From assembly GCA_016713435.1 (NCBI GenBank), contig JADJPD010000006.1, forward strand, positions 62,001-126,000: DNA of 64,000 bases, read 5' to 3'. Made by a program: the position numbers and the translations under genes. The notes under the pieces are model-generated. The model was not told where the DNA came from. It searched no databases and saw nothing but the letters and a program-made list of their open reading frames with translations. The stretch comes from Gemmatimonadota bacterium. GTDB taxonomy: Bacteria; Gemmatimonadota; Gemmatimonadetes; Gemmatimonadales; GWC2-71-9. The first letter of the stretch is position 1. Each line of letters starts with the position of its first letter. This document shows positions 8,162 to 16,864 of this stretch, in pieces.

Positions 8162-9474
8162 AGCTGGCGCGCGAGCTCGGCTGGCCCGACGTGTTCCGGC
8201 TCGGCCTGGTGCAGGGGTCGATCGGGGCGGTGGTGGTCCTCATGACCGCCACGCTCAACCGCGTCATGGTCATCGAGCTCGGCCTGCCCGCCGCGGTGCC
8301 GGGCGCGCTCGTGGCGCTCCACTTCGCCATCCAGTTCGTGGCGCGGCCCCGGCTCGGGCACCAGTCCGACGCGGGCGGGCCGCGCACCCGCACCATCCTC
8401 CTCGGGATGCTGCTCCTCGGCGTGGCGGGCGCCCTCTCGGCGGCGAGCGTAGCCCTCATCGCCTCGCACCGGACGCTGGGGCTGGTGGCGTGCGTCGGGG
8501 GCTTCGCGCTGATCGGCTGCGGCGTCAGCGCGGCGGGCACGCCGCTCCTGGCCCTGCTGGCCGACGGGGTGCGGGCGGAGCGGCGGGCGCGGGCGGCGGC
8601 CGTCGTCTGGCTCATGATGATCGCGGGGTTCATCGTCACCACCGTGCTGGTGGGGAACCTCATTGACCCGTTCAGCTGGCAGCGCCTGGTGCTGGTGTCG
8701 GCGGGGGTCGGCGCCGGGGCCATCGTGGTGAGCGCCCTGGCGCTCCTCGGGCTCGAGCCGGCGCGGCTCGCGCCTGCCGAGGCCGAGGCGCGGGGCGACT
8801 TCAGGGCGGCGCTCCGGACGGCGTGGGCGCACCCCGCGACGCGGCGCTTCGCGATCTTCGTCTTCGTGGCCATGCTGGGCTACAGCGCGCAGGACCTGGT
8901 GCTCGAGCCCTTCGCCGGCAGCGTCTTCGGCCTCACGCCGGGCGAGTCCACGAAGGTGAGCGGGATGCACCAGGGCGGGATGCTGGTGGGCATGCTGATC
9001 GCCGCGGCGTTCGCGGTGCGGCTCGGCGGGCTCACGCTGTGGGCGGCGGGCGGCTGCGCCATCTCGGCGGTGGCGTTCCTGCTGCTGTCGGCGACGCCGA
9101 TGGCGGGCTCGCTGCCGCTGCTCAAGGGCGTGGTGGTGCTGCTCGGCGTGGCCAACGGCGCCTTCGCCATCGGGGCGATCGGCAGCATGATGGTCCGCGC
9201 GCGCGGCGACGACGCGGGCCTGCGGATGGGCATCTTCGGCGCCGCGCAGGCAGTGGCCTACGCCATCGGGGGCTTCCTCGGGGCGCTCGGCAGCGACGTG
9301 GCCCGCGCCGCGCTCGGCGACAGCGCGCAGGGCTATGCGGCGGTGTTCGTGGTGGAGGCGTTCCTGTTCCTCGCGGCCGCGGTGCTGGTGAAGCGCGCGG
9401 ACGAGGCGGACGCGCAGGGCCTGACCCTCACCAGCGCGGCGGAGGGCGATGCCCTCCTGGCCGCGCTCCAGTGA
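8158..9474 (+). CDS. PucC/LhaA-family (BCD) major facilitator protein
   Basis: A 438-residue membrane protein with about twelve predicted segments, belonging to the BCD/PucC/LhaA branch of the major facilitator superfamily. These proteins accompany bchG and bchP in purple-type clusters (sometimes called bch2, ORF428 or pucC) and are thought to deliver or shepherd bacteriochlorophyll during light-harvesting complex assembly. The family signature TATLNRVMVIELGLPA follows an N-terminal amphipathic stretch, and GYSAQDLVLEPFAGSVFG lies mid-protein. The ATG overlaps the bchG stop (ATGA); the open frame further upstream is a shadow of bchG. The exact paralogue (LhaA, PucC or Bch2) cannot be settled from sequence alone. 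Confidence 0.88.
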   Translation: MKLARELGWPDVFRLGLVQGSIGAVVVLMTATLNRVMVIELGLPAAVPGALVALHFAIQFVARPRLGHQSDAGGPRTRTILLGMLLLGVAGALSAASVALIASHRTLGLVACVGGFALIGCGVSAAGTPLLALLADGVRAERRARAAAVVWLMMIAGFIVTTVLVGNLIDPFSWQRLVLVSAGVGAGAIVVSALALLGLEPARLAPAEAEARGDFRAALRTAWAHPATRRFAIFVFVAMLGYSAQDLVLEPFAGSVFGLTPGESTKVSGMHQGGMLVGMLIAAAFAVRLGGLTLWAAGGCAISAVAFLLLSATPMAGSLPLLKGVVVLLGVANGAFAIGAIGSMMVRARGDDAGLRMGIFGAAQAVAYAIGGFLGALGSDVARAALGDSAQGYAAVFVVEAFLFLAAAVLVKRADEADAQGLTLTSAAEGDALLAALQ

Positions 9475-9478
9475 CGCC

Positions 9479-10699
9479 ATGGCCGCCCCGTCGCTCCCCC
9501 TCCCGGTGCTCGGCGCCGAGCCGCTCGCGCCGGCGCGGGCGCGCGACCTGTGCACCGACTGCGGGGTCTCGCGCTCGTCGCACGCGGACCAGTGCGGCAA
9601 GGCGTGCCAGTTCATCCATCCGCGGTACGAGGCGCTGGAGCGGCAGGTGCACGGCCGCGCGCGCGACGCGTCGCGGCCGGACGCGGAGTTCTTCGGGCCC
9701 TTCCTCGAGATGCACCGGGCGCGCCTGGCGCGCCCGCGGGCCGGGGCGCAGTGGACGGGGATCACCACCCGGCTCGGCGAGCTGCTGCTGGAGCGGGGAC
9801 TGGTGGACGGGGTCCTGGCCACCGCGAGCGCCCCCGACAACCGCTGGGCGCCGGTGCCGGTGCTGGTCACCGAGGCGTCGGGGATGGCGGCGTGCCGCGG
9901 GATGAAGATGGGCTACTCCCCGCTGCTCGCGCTGCTCGACGAGGTGGCGCGGCGGGGGCTCAAGCGGATCGCGGTGATCGGGGTGGCCTGCCAGGTCCAT
10001 GCACTGCGGGTGCTGGAGCGGGAGCTCGGCCTCGAGGCGCTGTACGTGATCGGCACGCCCTGCAGCGACAACACCACCACCGCCAACTACGCCCAGTTCC
10101 TGGCGCGGCTCACCAACCGGCCGCACGAGGTGACGTACTGCGAGTTCATGCCCGACCTGCACGTGGAGCTGCGCTTCACGGACGGGGCGGTGCGCCGGAT
10201 CCCGTTCATCCAGCTGCCGCTCGCCGACCTGCCGGCCGACTTCTTCCCGCTGACCTGCCGCGCCTGCTTCGACTACAGCAACGCGCTGGCGGACCTGACG
10301 GTGGGGTACATGGCCGGGGCGGGGGAGCAGTGGCTGGTGGTGCGGAACGCGCGGGGGCGGCTGCTGCACGGGCTGCTGGCGCCGGAGCTGGTGGCGTCGC
10401 CGCTCACCAGCGCGGGCCGGCGCGCGGCGCCGGTGCGCGCGTTCCTCGGCAACCTGCTCCGGGCGGGCGACGGGCTGCCGCTCCGGCGGGCGCCCCGGTT
10501 CCTGCGCCCGCTGCTGGCGTGGGCCATGCCGCGGTTCGGGCCGCGGGGGCTCGAGTTCGCGCGGGCGCGGGTGGAGATGAAGGTGCTGGAGGGGATCCTG
10601 ACGCTGCAGCGCCAGCGGCCCCACCGGATGAAGCGGATGATCCCGGCGCATGCCTGGCGTCTCGCAGCGCGGTACGGCCTGGTGGAGGGCCCCCAATGA
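9479..10699 (+). CDS. bciB: BciB-like 8-vinyl reductase (ferredoxin-dependent, F420-hydrogenase beta family)
   Basis: Probable divinyl (proto)chlorophyllide a 8-vinyl reductase of the BciB type, a flavin and [4Fe-4S] enzyme related to the F420-reducing hydrogenase beta subunit. The 406-residue product has an N-terminal cysteine set CTDCGVSRSSHADQCGKAC (Cys25, 28, 39, 43), the central motif VGVACQVHALR-like (IAVIGVACQVHALRVLE), GTPCSDNTT, and LTCRACFDYSNALADLTVGY, all typical of FrhB/BciB proteins. The ATG at 9479 follows the previous stop by 4 bases; an in-frame ATG at 9449 lies inside that gene. Its place between bchG/pucC and bchP supports a bacteriochlorophyll role. Substrate is inferred from homology and context. 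Confidence 0.85.
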   Translation: MAAPSLPLPVLGAEPLAPARARDLCTDCGVSRSSHADQCGKACQFIHPRYEALERQVHGRARDASRPDAEFFGPFLEMHRARLARPRAGAQWTGITTRLGELLLERGLVDGVLATASAPDNRWAPVPVLVTEASGMAACRGMKMGYSPLLALLDEVARRGLKRIAVIGVACQVHALRVLERELGLEALYVIGTPCSDNTTTANYAQFLARLTNRPHEVTYCEFMPDLHVELRFTDGAVRRIPFIQLPLADLPADFFPLTCRACFDYSNALADLTVGYMAGAGEQWLVVRNARGRLLHGLLAPELVASPLTSAGRRAAPVRAFLGNLLRAGDGLPLRRAPRFLRPLLAWAMPRFGPRGLEFARARVEMKVLEGILTLQRQRPHRMKRMIPAHAWRLAARYGLVEGPQ

Positions 10700-11892
10700 G
10701 CCTCGAACAGTTCGACGTGGTGGTCGTGGGCGGCGGGCCGGCCGGCAGCACGGCCGCCTGGGACCTGGCGCGGATGGGGTGGCGGGTGCTGCTGCTCGAC
10801 CGCGCGGGCCGCATCAAGCCGTGCGGCGGCGCGGTGCCCCCGCAGCTGCTGCGGGACTTCGAGGTGCCGGAGAGCCTGCTGGTGAACACGGTGGACTGCG
10901 CACGGATGATCTCGCCGCGGAGCCGCGCGGTGGACATCCCGATCGAGTCCGGCTTCGTGGGGATGGTGGACCGCGACGTGTTCGACGAGTGGCTGCGGGT
11001 GCGCGCCGCGGACGCGGGGGCGGAGCGGCGGGTGGGCACCTTCGTGCGGCTGGGGCGGGATCGCGACGGCACGGCGGTGGTGCACTATACCGAGGGCAAG
11101 TCGCGGGCCGGGGCGCCGGCGATGGTGCGGGCCCGCATGGTGGTGGGCGCCGACGGGGCGCTCTCGGCGGTGGCCCGCGCGGCGGTGCCCGGCGCCGACC
11201 AGGCGCGGTACGTGTTTGCCTATCACGAGATCATCAAGTCGCCGGCGGCGCTGGCCCCGGGCTTCGCGCCGGGCCGCTGCGACGTGTACTACGACAGCCG
11301 GGTGTCCCCCGACTTCTACGGCTGGGTGTTCCCCCACGGCGCCACCACCAGCGTGGGCACGGGGAGCATGCGCCAGGGCTTCGACCTCCGCGGGGCGACG
11401 GCGCGGCTGCGCGAGCAGAGCGGGCTCGCGGGCGCCACCACGCTCCGGCAGGAGGGGGCGCCGATCCCGCTGCATCCGCTGCCGCGGTGGGACAACGGGC
11501 GCGACGTGGTGCTGGCGGGCGACGCCGCGGGCGTCGTGGCGCCGGCCAGCGGGGAAGGGATCTTCTACGCGATGACGGGCGGGCGGCTGGCCGCCGACGC
11601 GGTGGACCTGGCGCTCACGCGCGGCGACGCGCGTGCGCTGGGGCAGGCGCGCAAGCGCTTCCTCGCGGCGCACGGCAGCGTCTTCCGCGTGCTCGGCATC
11701 ATGCAGCGGTGCTGGTACACCTCGGACAGCCGGCGGGAGCGCTTCGTGGCGATCTGCGCCGACAAGGACGTGCAGCGCCTGACGTTCGAGGGGTACCTCT
11801 ACAAGCGGCTGGTGCGGGCGAAACCCCTCGCCCACCTCAGGATCTTCGCGAAGAACCTGGGTCACCTGAGCGGGCTGGTACCGGTGCCATGA
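10696..11892 (+). CDS. bchP: Geranylgeranyl reductase
   Basis: Flavoprotein that reduces three double bonds of the geranylgeranyl tail of bacteriochlorophyll to phytyl. The 398-residue protein begins with the FAD-binding motif DVVVVGGGPAGSTAAWDLA, followed by LLDRAGRIKPCGGAVPPQ with the conserved CGG, the motif VVGADGALSAVAR, and the FAD-ribityl motif VVLAGDAAGVVAPASGEGI. Start overlaps the previous stop (ATGA), and its own stop overlaps crtE. Length and order match purple bacterial BchP. Confidence 0.94.
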   Translation: MSLEQFDVVVVGGGPAGSTAAWDLARMGWRVLLLDRAGRIKPCGGAVPPQLLRDFEVPESLLVNTVDCARMISPRSRAVDIPIESGFVGMVDRDVFDEWLRVRAADAGAERRVGTFVRLGRDRDGTAVVHYTEGKSRAGAPAMVRARMVVGADGALSAVARAAVPGADQARYVFAYHEIIKSPAALAPGFAPGRCDVYYDSRVSPDFYGWVFPHGATTSVGTGSMRQGFDLRGATARLREQSGLAGATTLRQEGAPIPLHPLPRWDNGRDVVLAGDAAGVVAPASGEGIFYAMTGGRLAADAVDLALTRGDARALGQARKRFLAAHGSVFRVLGIMQRCWYTSDSRRERFVAICADKDVQRLTFEGYLYKRLVRAKPLAHLRIFAKNLGHLSGLVPVP

Positions 11893-12809
11893 CCATGGTC
11901 ATCCCCACCCGTGGGCTCCACGGGACGCAGGACGCCGCCCTCAAGGCGTTCACCGCCGCGCACCTCCCGATGATCGAGTCGGCGGTGGCGCGGGCCTGCA
12001 AGGACCTCCTGCCGCTCGCGCCGGAGCATGAGGCGGCGCTCGCGGACGCGCTCGACGTGGGCGGCGGCCAGGCGCATCGCTGGCGGCCGCTGGTGCTGCT
12101 CTGTGCCACCGATGCCTGCGGCGGGACGGCCGCGCAGGCGGTGGACGTGGGGGCCGCGCTGGAACTCACCCACACCGCGTCCCTGGTGCTCGACGACCTG
12201 CCCTGCATGGACGACGCCCGGCTCCGCCGCGGCCGCCCGGCCACGCACCAGCAGGTGGGCACGGCCGGGGCCATCCTGCTGGCGGTGGGCCTGCTCGGGC
12301 GAGCGGCCGACCTGATCGGGCGGGCGCCGCTGGGCGCGGCGACGCTGTCGCGCGCGTGGGGCAAGGCGGTGGGCCTGGCGGGAATGTCGGGCGGGCAGGT
12401 GATGGACCTCCGGGTCCGCGAGGGCCAGAAGCTGACCGGGGCGGCCCGGCGGCTCTATCGCGAGAAGACCACCGCCCTGGCCGCGCTCGCGGCCGAGGCG
12501 GGCGGGGTGCTGGCGGGGGCCCCCGAGGCATGCCTGGTGGCACTGCACCGCTACGGCGCGGCCCTCGGCTGGGCTTACCAGCTTCGCGACGACGACCAGG
12601 ACATCGAGGAAGACAGCGTGGGGGGCCTCCGGCTCCTCGCGCTCGAGCAGGCGGCGCTGCGCCGCGCGCGGCTGGTGGAGCGCGCGGAGCGGGCGCTGAT
12701 GGGGGCCCCGTGGGTGCGGCCGGAGAGCGCGTGGGCGCTCGCGGCCGCCGCGCGCCGCATCGGCGGCGTGCCCGCGGCGGCGCTCCGGGACCGTCACTCA
12801 GCCACCTGA
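11889..12809 (+). CDS. crtE: Geranylgeranyl diphosphate synthase
   Basis: Polyprenyl synthetase making C20 diphosphate for the bacteriochlorophyll tail and carotenoids. The 306-residue protein shows the first Asp-rich motif DDLPCMDD (Asp102-109) and the second DDDQD (234-238); RLRRGRPATH follows the first as in the family. The usual GGKRLRP is changed to GGGQAHRWRP, keeping the Arg/Pro pair. It sits directly behind bchP with an ATGA overlap, so the enzymes making and reducing the tail are co-expressed. Product length C20 rather than C15 is inferred from context. Confidence 0.88.
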   Translation: MTMVIPTRGLHGTQDAALKAFTAAHLPMIESAVARACKDLLPLAPEHEAALADALDVGGGQAHRWRPLVLLCATDACGGTAAQAVDVGAALELTHTASLVLDDLPCMDDARLRRGRPATHQQVGTAGAILLAVGLLGRAADLIGRAPLGAATLSRAWGKAVGLAGMSGGQVMDLRVREGQKLTGAARRLYREKTTALAALAAEAGGVLAGAPEACLVALHRYGAALGWAYQLRDDDQDIEEDSVGGLRLLALEQAALRRARLVERAERALMGAPWVRPESAWALAAAARRIGGVPAAALRDRHSAT

Positions 12810-12812
12810 GTT

Positions 12813-14090
12813 ATGCTGATCTCCGTTTCGCTGGACTTCCATCACGCGAGCGTCACCATCCGCGAGCGGTTCCACCTCGCGGATGCGCGGGTGGACCAGC
12901 TCTATGCGCTGCCGCGCACGGAGCTGGTCCACGAGGTGGCGCTGCTCTCCACCTGCAACCGGCTGGAGCTCTACGCCTGGACCGCCGCCACCTCCGACGA
13001 GGAGTGTGAGGCGGCCATGCTCGACCTCATCGACCGCTGGGCCGAGGGCGACCGGGAGCGCGCGAAGGAGCTCGCGGGCCTCGTCACCCGGCGGGCGGGG
13101 ATGGAGGCGGCCTCGCACCTGGTGCGGGTGGCCGCCGGGCTCGAGTCGCAGGTGCTGGGCGACAACCAGATCCTGGGCCAGGTGCGCCGCGCCTACCTGC
13201 AGGCCCGCAAGGCCGGCGTGGTGGGCACGGGGCTCCACCGGCTCTTCGCGGTGGCGCTGCACGCGGCCAAGCGGGTGCAGCACGAGACCGGGCTCATCGG
13301 CGGCCGGCACTCGGTGGGCGCGGAGGCCGCCGCCCTCGCGGCCCGGCAGATGGGCCCGCTGGTGAAGCGCCGCTGCGTGGTGGTGGGCTGCGGCAAGACC
13401 GGCGAGCGCGCCGCGCGACAGCTGGTCAAGCTCGGCGCGGCGGACATCGTGCTCATCAACCGCTCGCCGGACAAGGCCGAGGCGCTGGCCAAGGACATCT
13501 GGGGGCGCGCGGCGCCGTTCGACCGGCTGCACCGCGAGCTGGCCCGGGCCGACATCGCGATCGTGGCGACGAGCGCCGAGCAGCCGCCGGTGCGCGCCAG
13601 CTCGCTCCGCTTCACCCGCGAGAGCGCCGGCACCGACGGGCGGCCGCTGCTGTTCATCGACCTCTCCATCCCGCGCAACATCGAGCCCGAGGTGGCCGGG
13701 CTCGCCGGGGTGACGCTGCTCGACCTCGACGCGCTGCAGCCGCCGCTGGCGCAGGCCGCCGCCCTCCGGAAGGCCGCGGTGCCCCGCGCCGAGGTCCTCG
13801 TGGCGGACGAGCTGGCGGGCTTCGAGGCCTGGTGCAAGGCCGCGGCGGCGCGCGATGCCCTGCTGCCGCTCCGCCTGGCGCTGGACGAGGTGTGCCGCCG
13901 CGAGCTGGCCTTTGCCGGCGCGCAGCAGGGCGCGGACCTCGACCGGGCGGCGGAGCGCATCGTCGCCAAGCTGATGGCCCGGCCCATGGTGGTGCTCCGC
14001 AGCAAGACCGAGCGCGGGGAGTCGGTGGACTCCGTCTCGGCCACCCTCCGCACGCTCTTCGGCACCTCGGTGCCCATGGAGGCCGACTGA
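12813..14090 (+). CDS. hemA: Glutamyl-tRNA reductase
   Basis: First enzyme of the C5 route: reduces glutamyl-tRNA to glutamate-1-semialdehyde with NADPH. The 425-residue product has the catalytic motif LLSTCNRLELYA (Cys48), the substrate block AGLESQVLGDNQILGQVRRAY, the NADP-binding motif VVVGCGKTGERAARQL and the C-terminal dimerisation helix. It starts 3 bases after crtE. This class excludes the ALA synthase used by alphaproteobacterial phototrophs. hemL and hemB are not in the window. Confidence 0.96.
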   Translation: MLISVSLDFHHASVTIRERFHLADARVDQLYALPRTELVHEVALLSTCNRLELYAWTAATSDEECEAAMLDLIDRWAEGDRERAKELAGLVTRRAGMEAASHLVRVAAGLESQVLGDNQILGQVRRAYLQARKAGVVGTGLHRLFAVALHAAKRVQHETGLIGGRHSVGAEAAALAARQMGPLVKRRCVVVGCGKTGERAARQLVKLGAADIVLINRSPDKAEALAKDIWGRAAPFDRLHRELARADIAIVATSAEQPPVRASSLRFTRESAGTDGRPLLFIDLSIPRNIEPEVAGLAGVTLLDLDALQPPLAQAAALRKAAVPRAEVLVADELAGFEAWCKAAAARDALLPLRLALDEVCRRELAFAGAQQGADLDRAAERIVAKLMARPMVVLRSKTERGESVDSVSATLRTLFGTSVPMEAD

Positions 14091-14091
14091 C

Positions 14092-15078
14092 ATGACGATG
14101 CCCGCTCCCCTCCGGGTTGGCACGCGCGGCAGCCCGCTCGCGCTCTGGCAGACCACCCAGGTGTGCGATGCCCTCGCGCGGACCGGCGTGGCCACCGAGG
14201 TGGTGATCATCAAGACCACCGGGGACGTGGTCACCGACCTGCCCTTCCAGCAGATCAACGATCCCGCGCTGTTCACCCGCCAGATCGACGAGGCCATGCT
14301 CGAGGGCCGCATCGACCTCGCGGTGCACTCGCTCAAGGACCTGCCCACGATCCTCCCCGCCGGCATCGAGGTGGTGGCCATCGGCGAGCGGGCCGACCCG
14401 CGTGACGCGCTCATCACCCGGACCGGCGGCGGGTTCGAGACGCTGCCCCGGGGCGCCAAGGTGGCCACCAGCAGCCTGCGCCGGCGCGCCCAGCTCCTGC
14501 GCGCCCGGCCCGACCTCGAGGTGGTGGAGACCCGCGGCAACGTCGACACCCGCCTCAAGAAGCTCGAGCGCGAGCCCGACGTGGCTGCCACGCTGCTCGC
14601 GGTGGCGGGCCTGGTGCGCCTGGGGCTCGAGGCGCGGATCTGCGACCGGATGCCCTACGGCGTCGTGCTCCCCGCGCCCGGCCAGGCCGCCATGGCGGTC
14701 ACCGCGCGCACCGGCCACGCCGCGGCGGCGCAGCCCGTGGAGCGCGCCATGCACGATCCCGTCACGGCCGCCTGCGTCACCGCCGAACGCGCCCTGCTGC
14801 GGGCGCTCGACGGCGGCTGCGAGGTCCCCGTGGCGGCGCTGGCCGAGCTGGTGCAGCCTGCCTCCTCGGTGTGGCGGCGGAGCCCGGGCGTGCTGCGCCT
14901 GCGGGCGCGCGTCGTGTCGGTGGACGGCACCCAGTGTGTCGAGGGCCAGCTCGCCGAGCCGGTGGGCGACCTGACCCACGCCACCGAGCTGGGCCAGCGC
15001 CTGGCGGCCCGCCTCGTGGCGGAAGGCGCCGCGCAGATCCTCGAGGCGCTGCGCTCGCCGAGCGCCGAGGGCGGCTGA
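14092..15078 (+). CDS. hemC: Porphobilinogen deaminase (hydroxymethylbilane synthase)
   Basis: Polymerises four porphobilinogens to hydroxymethylbilane. The 328-residue protein starts RVGTRGSPLALWQT, has VHSLKDLPT with the catalytic Asp region near residue 84, TSSLRRRAQL, and the dipyrromethane cofactor cysteine Cys243 in LDGGCEVPVAA. Directly after hemA (1-base gap) and overlapping hemD as TGATG. Confidence 0.96.
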   Translation: MTMPAPLRVGTRGSPLALWQTTQVCDALARTGVATEVVIIKTTGDVVTDLPFQQINDPALFTRQIDEAMLEGRIDLAVHSLKDLPTILPAGIEVVAIGERADPRDALITRTGGGFETLPRGAKVATSSLRRRAQLLRARPDLEVVETRGNVDTRLKKLEREPDVAATLLAVAGLVRLGLEARICDRMPYGVVLPAPGQAAMAVTARTGHAAAAQPVERAMHDPVTAACVTAERALLRALDGGCEVPVAALAELVQPASSVWRRSPGVLRLRARVVSVDGTQCVEGQLAEPVGDLTHATELGQRLAARLVAEGAAQILEALRSPSAEGG

Positions 15079-15824
15079 TGGGGCGCACGCCGCGCGTGGT
15101 GCTGACGGGGGCGCGAGGCACGCTGGACGGCCTTGCGCCCCTCCTGCACCGGGCAGGATGCGAGGTGCGGGAATATCCCCTCCTCACCTTCGGCCCGCCG
15201 GTCTCGTGGGCCATGCTGGACCAGGCCCTTGCCCAGCGGGAGCGACTGGCGGCCATTGCCATCACCTCGCCCCGGGCGGCGGACGCCCTGCTCGCGCGGG
15301 TGCGTGAGCTGGGGCTCGACCCGGCATCGCTGCCGCCAGTGTGGACCGGCCTCGCCAGTGCGGCCCGCCTCGGCGCCGTGCTGCCCGACGTGCGCACGGC
15401 GCCGGCGAGCGCGGTCGCGGGCAGCCTGGCCGTGCAGCTCGCCGAGGCGATGCTCGCGGCCCGGGTGGGGAGCCCCATCCTGTTCCCCTGCGGCGAGAAC
15501 CACCGCGAGGAACTGGTGGTGCGGCTCCGCGCGGCGGGCCGGCGGGTGGACCCGGTGGTGGCATACCGCGCCGTGCTGGTGGACGAGGCCGCGGCCGCCC
15601 GGGTCCTCACCGACGGCGACGTGGTGGTGGTGACGAGCCCCCGCGTGGTCGAGCTCCTGGCCCGGGTGGCGCCGACGGCACTCCGGCCGGCGCTCATCAC
15701 CATCGGCGCCACTACCGCCGACGCCGCCGAGCGCGCGGGCTGGCCCCCGGCCCGCATCGCGGCCGACCCGTCGGTCGGGGCGGTCTTCAGTGCGATTCAC
15801 TCTCTCCAGCCGAGCCTCACATGA
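15078..15824 (+). CDS. hemD: Uroporphyrinogen-III synthase
   Basis: Closes hydroxymethylbilane with ring D inversion. The 248-residue protein has the two-lobed HemD pattern: VVLTGARGTLDGLAPLL at the N-terminus, ITSPRAADAL near residue 60, LFPCGENHREELVVRLRAAG and a DVVVVTSPRVVELLA repeat of the first lobe. HemD sequences are poorly conserved, so the assignment also uses position between hemC and hemE. The ATG overlaps the hemC stop. A longer upstream frame is a hemC shadow. Confidence 0.9.
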   Translation: MGRTPRVVLTGARGTLDGLAPLLHRAGCEVREYPLLTFGPPVSWAMLDQALAQRERLAAIAITSPRAADALLARVRELGLDPASLPPVWTGLASAARLGAVLPDVRTAPASAVAGSLAVQLAEAMLAARVGSPILFPCGENHREELVVRLRAAGRRVDPVVAYRAVLVDEAAAARVLTDGDVVVVTSPRVVELLARVAPTALRPALITIGATTADAAERAGWPPARIAADPSVGAVFSAIHSLQPSLT

Positions 15825-16864
15825 CTGCCGCCGCCACCGAGACCGCCCTCTTCCTCCGTGCCTGCCAGGGCGAGACCACGCCCCGCCCGCCCGTCTGGAT
15901 GATGCGCCAGGCGGGCCGTTACCTGCCCGAGTACCGCGCGGTGCGCGCCAAGGCCGACTTCCTCACCATGTGCCGCACCCCCGACCTCGCCACCGAGGTG
16001 ACGCTGCAACCGGTGGACCTGCTGGGCGTGGACGCCGCCATCATCTTCAGCGACATCCTGGTGATTCCCGAGGCCATGGGCCTCCCGCTCACGGTGGACG
16101 AGGGCGTGGGCCCGCGCTTCGGGAAGGTGGTCCGCACCGAGGCCGAGCTGGCCGCGCTGCAGGATCCGCTGGCCGACGGCAAGCTCGAGTACGTCCTCAC
16201 CGCCATCCGCCAGACCCGCGCCGAACTCGACGGCCGCGTGCCGCTCCTCGGCTTTGCGGGTGCGCCGTGGACGCTGGCGGCGTACATGATCGAGGGGCAG
16301 GGCACCAAGAACTTCAGCGTGGCCAAGCGCCTCCTGGCCGAGGAGCCGGCGCGCGCCCAGCGCCTGCTGGACCTCCTCGGTGAGGCGGTGGGACGCTACC
16401 TCGTGGCGCAGGTGGAAGCCGGCGCACAGGCCGTGCAGCTCTTCGACTCGTGGGCCGGGGCGCTGGCGCCGGAGGATTACCTCCGTTTCGCGCTGCCGCC
16501 GCTTGCGCATGCCGCCCGGGTGGCGCAGGCGTCGGGGGTGCCGGTGATCGTCTTTGCCCCGGGCGCGGGCTGGGCGCTCCCCGAGATCAAGGCCGCCACC
16601 GGCGCCGACGTGATCGGAGTGGACTGGCACACGCGCGCCCGTGACGCGCGTCAGGCGGTGGGCGGGCAGCAGGCGCTGCAGGGCAACCTCGATCCCACCT
16701 GGCTCTACGGGCCACCGGCGCAGGTCCGCGCCCGCACCCACGAGATGATCCGCGCCTTCCAGGGCGGCCCGCACATCGCCAACCTGGGTCACGGGATCCT
16801 GCCGGACACGCCGGTGGCCGGGGCGCGCGCCTTCATTGACGCGGTCAAGGAGTGGACCGCGTGA
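15821..16864 (+). CDS. hemE: Uroporphyrinogen decarboxylase
   Basis: Decarboxylates uroporphyrinogen III to coproporphyrinogen III. The 347-residue product carries the signature PPVWMMRQAGRYLPEYR, then IIFSDILVIPEAMG, GFAGAPWTLAAYMIEG and LFDSWAGALAPEDY, in the usual order. Its ATG overlaps the hemD stop by the ATGA arrangement and its stop overlaps the hemF start. Confidence 0.97.
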   Translation: MTAAATETALFLRACQGETTPRPPVWMMRQAGRYLPEYRAVRAKADFLTMCRTPDLATEVTLQPVDLLGVDAAIIFSDILVIPEAMGLPLTVDEGVGPRFGKVVRTEAELAALQDPLADGKLEYVLTAIRQTRAELDGRVPLLGFAGAPWTLAAYMIEGQGTKNFSVAKRLLAEEPARAQRLLDLLGEAVGRYLVAQVEAGAQAVQLFDSWAGALAPEDYLRFALPPLAHAARVAQASGVPVIVFAPGAGWALPEIKAATGADVIGVDWHTRARDARQAVGGQQALQGNLDPTWLYGPPAQVRARTHEMIRAFQGGPHIANLGHGILPDTPVAGARAFIDAVKEWTA

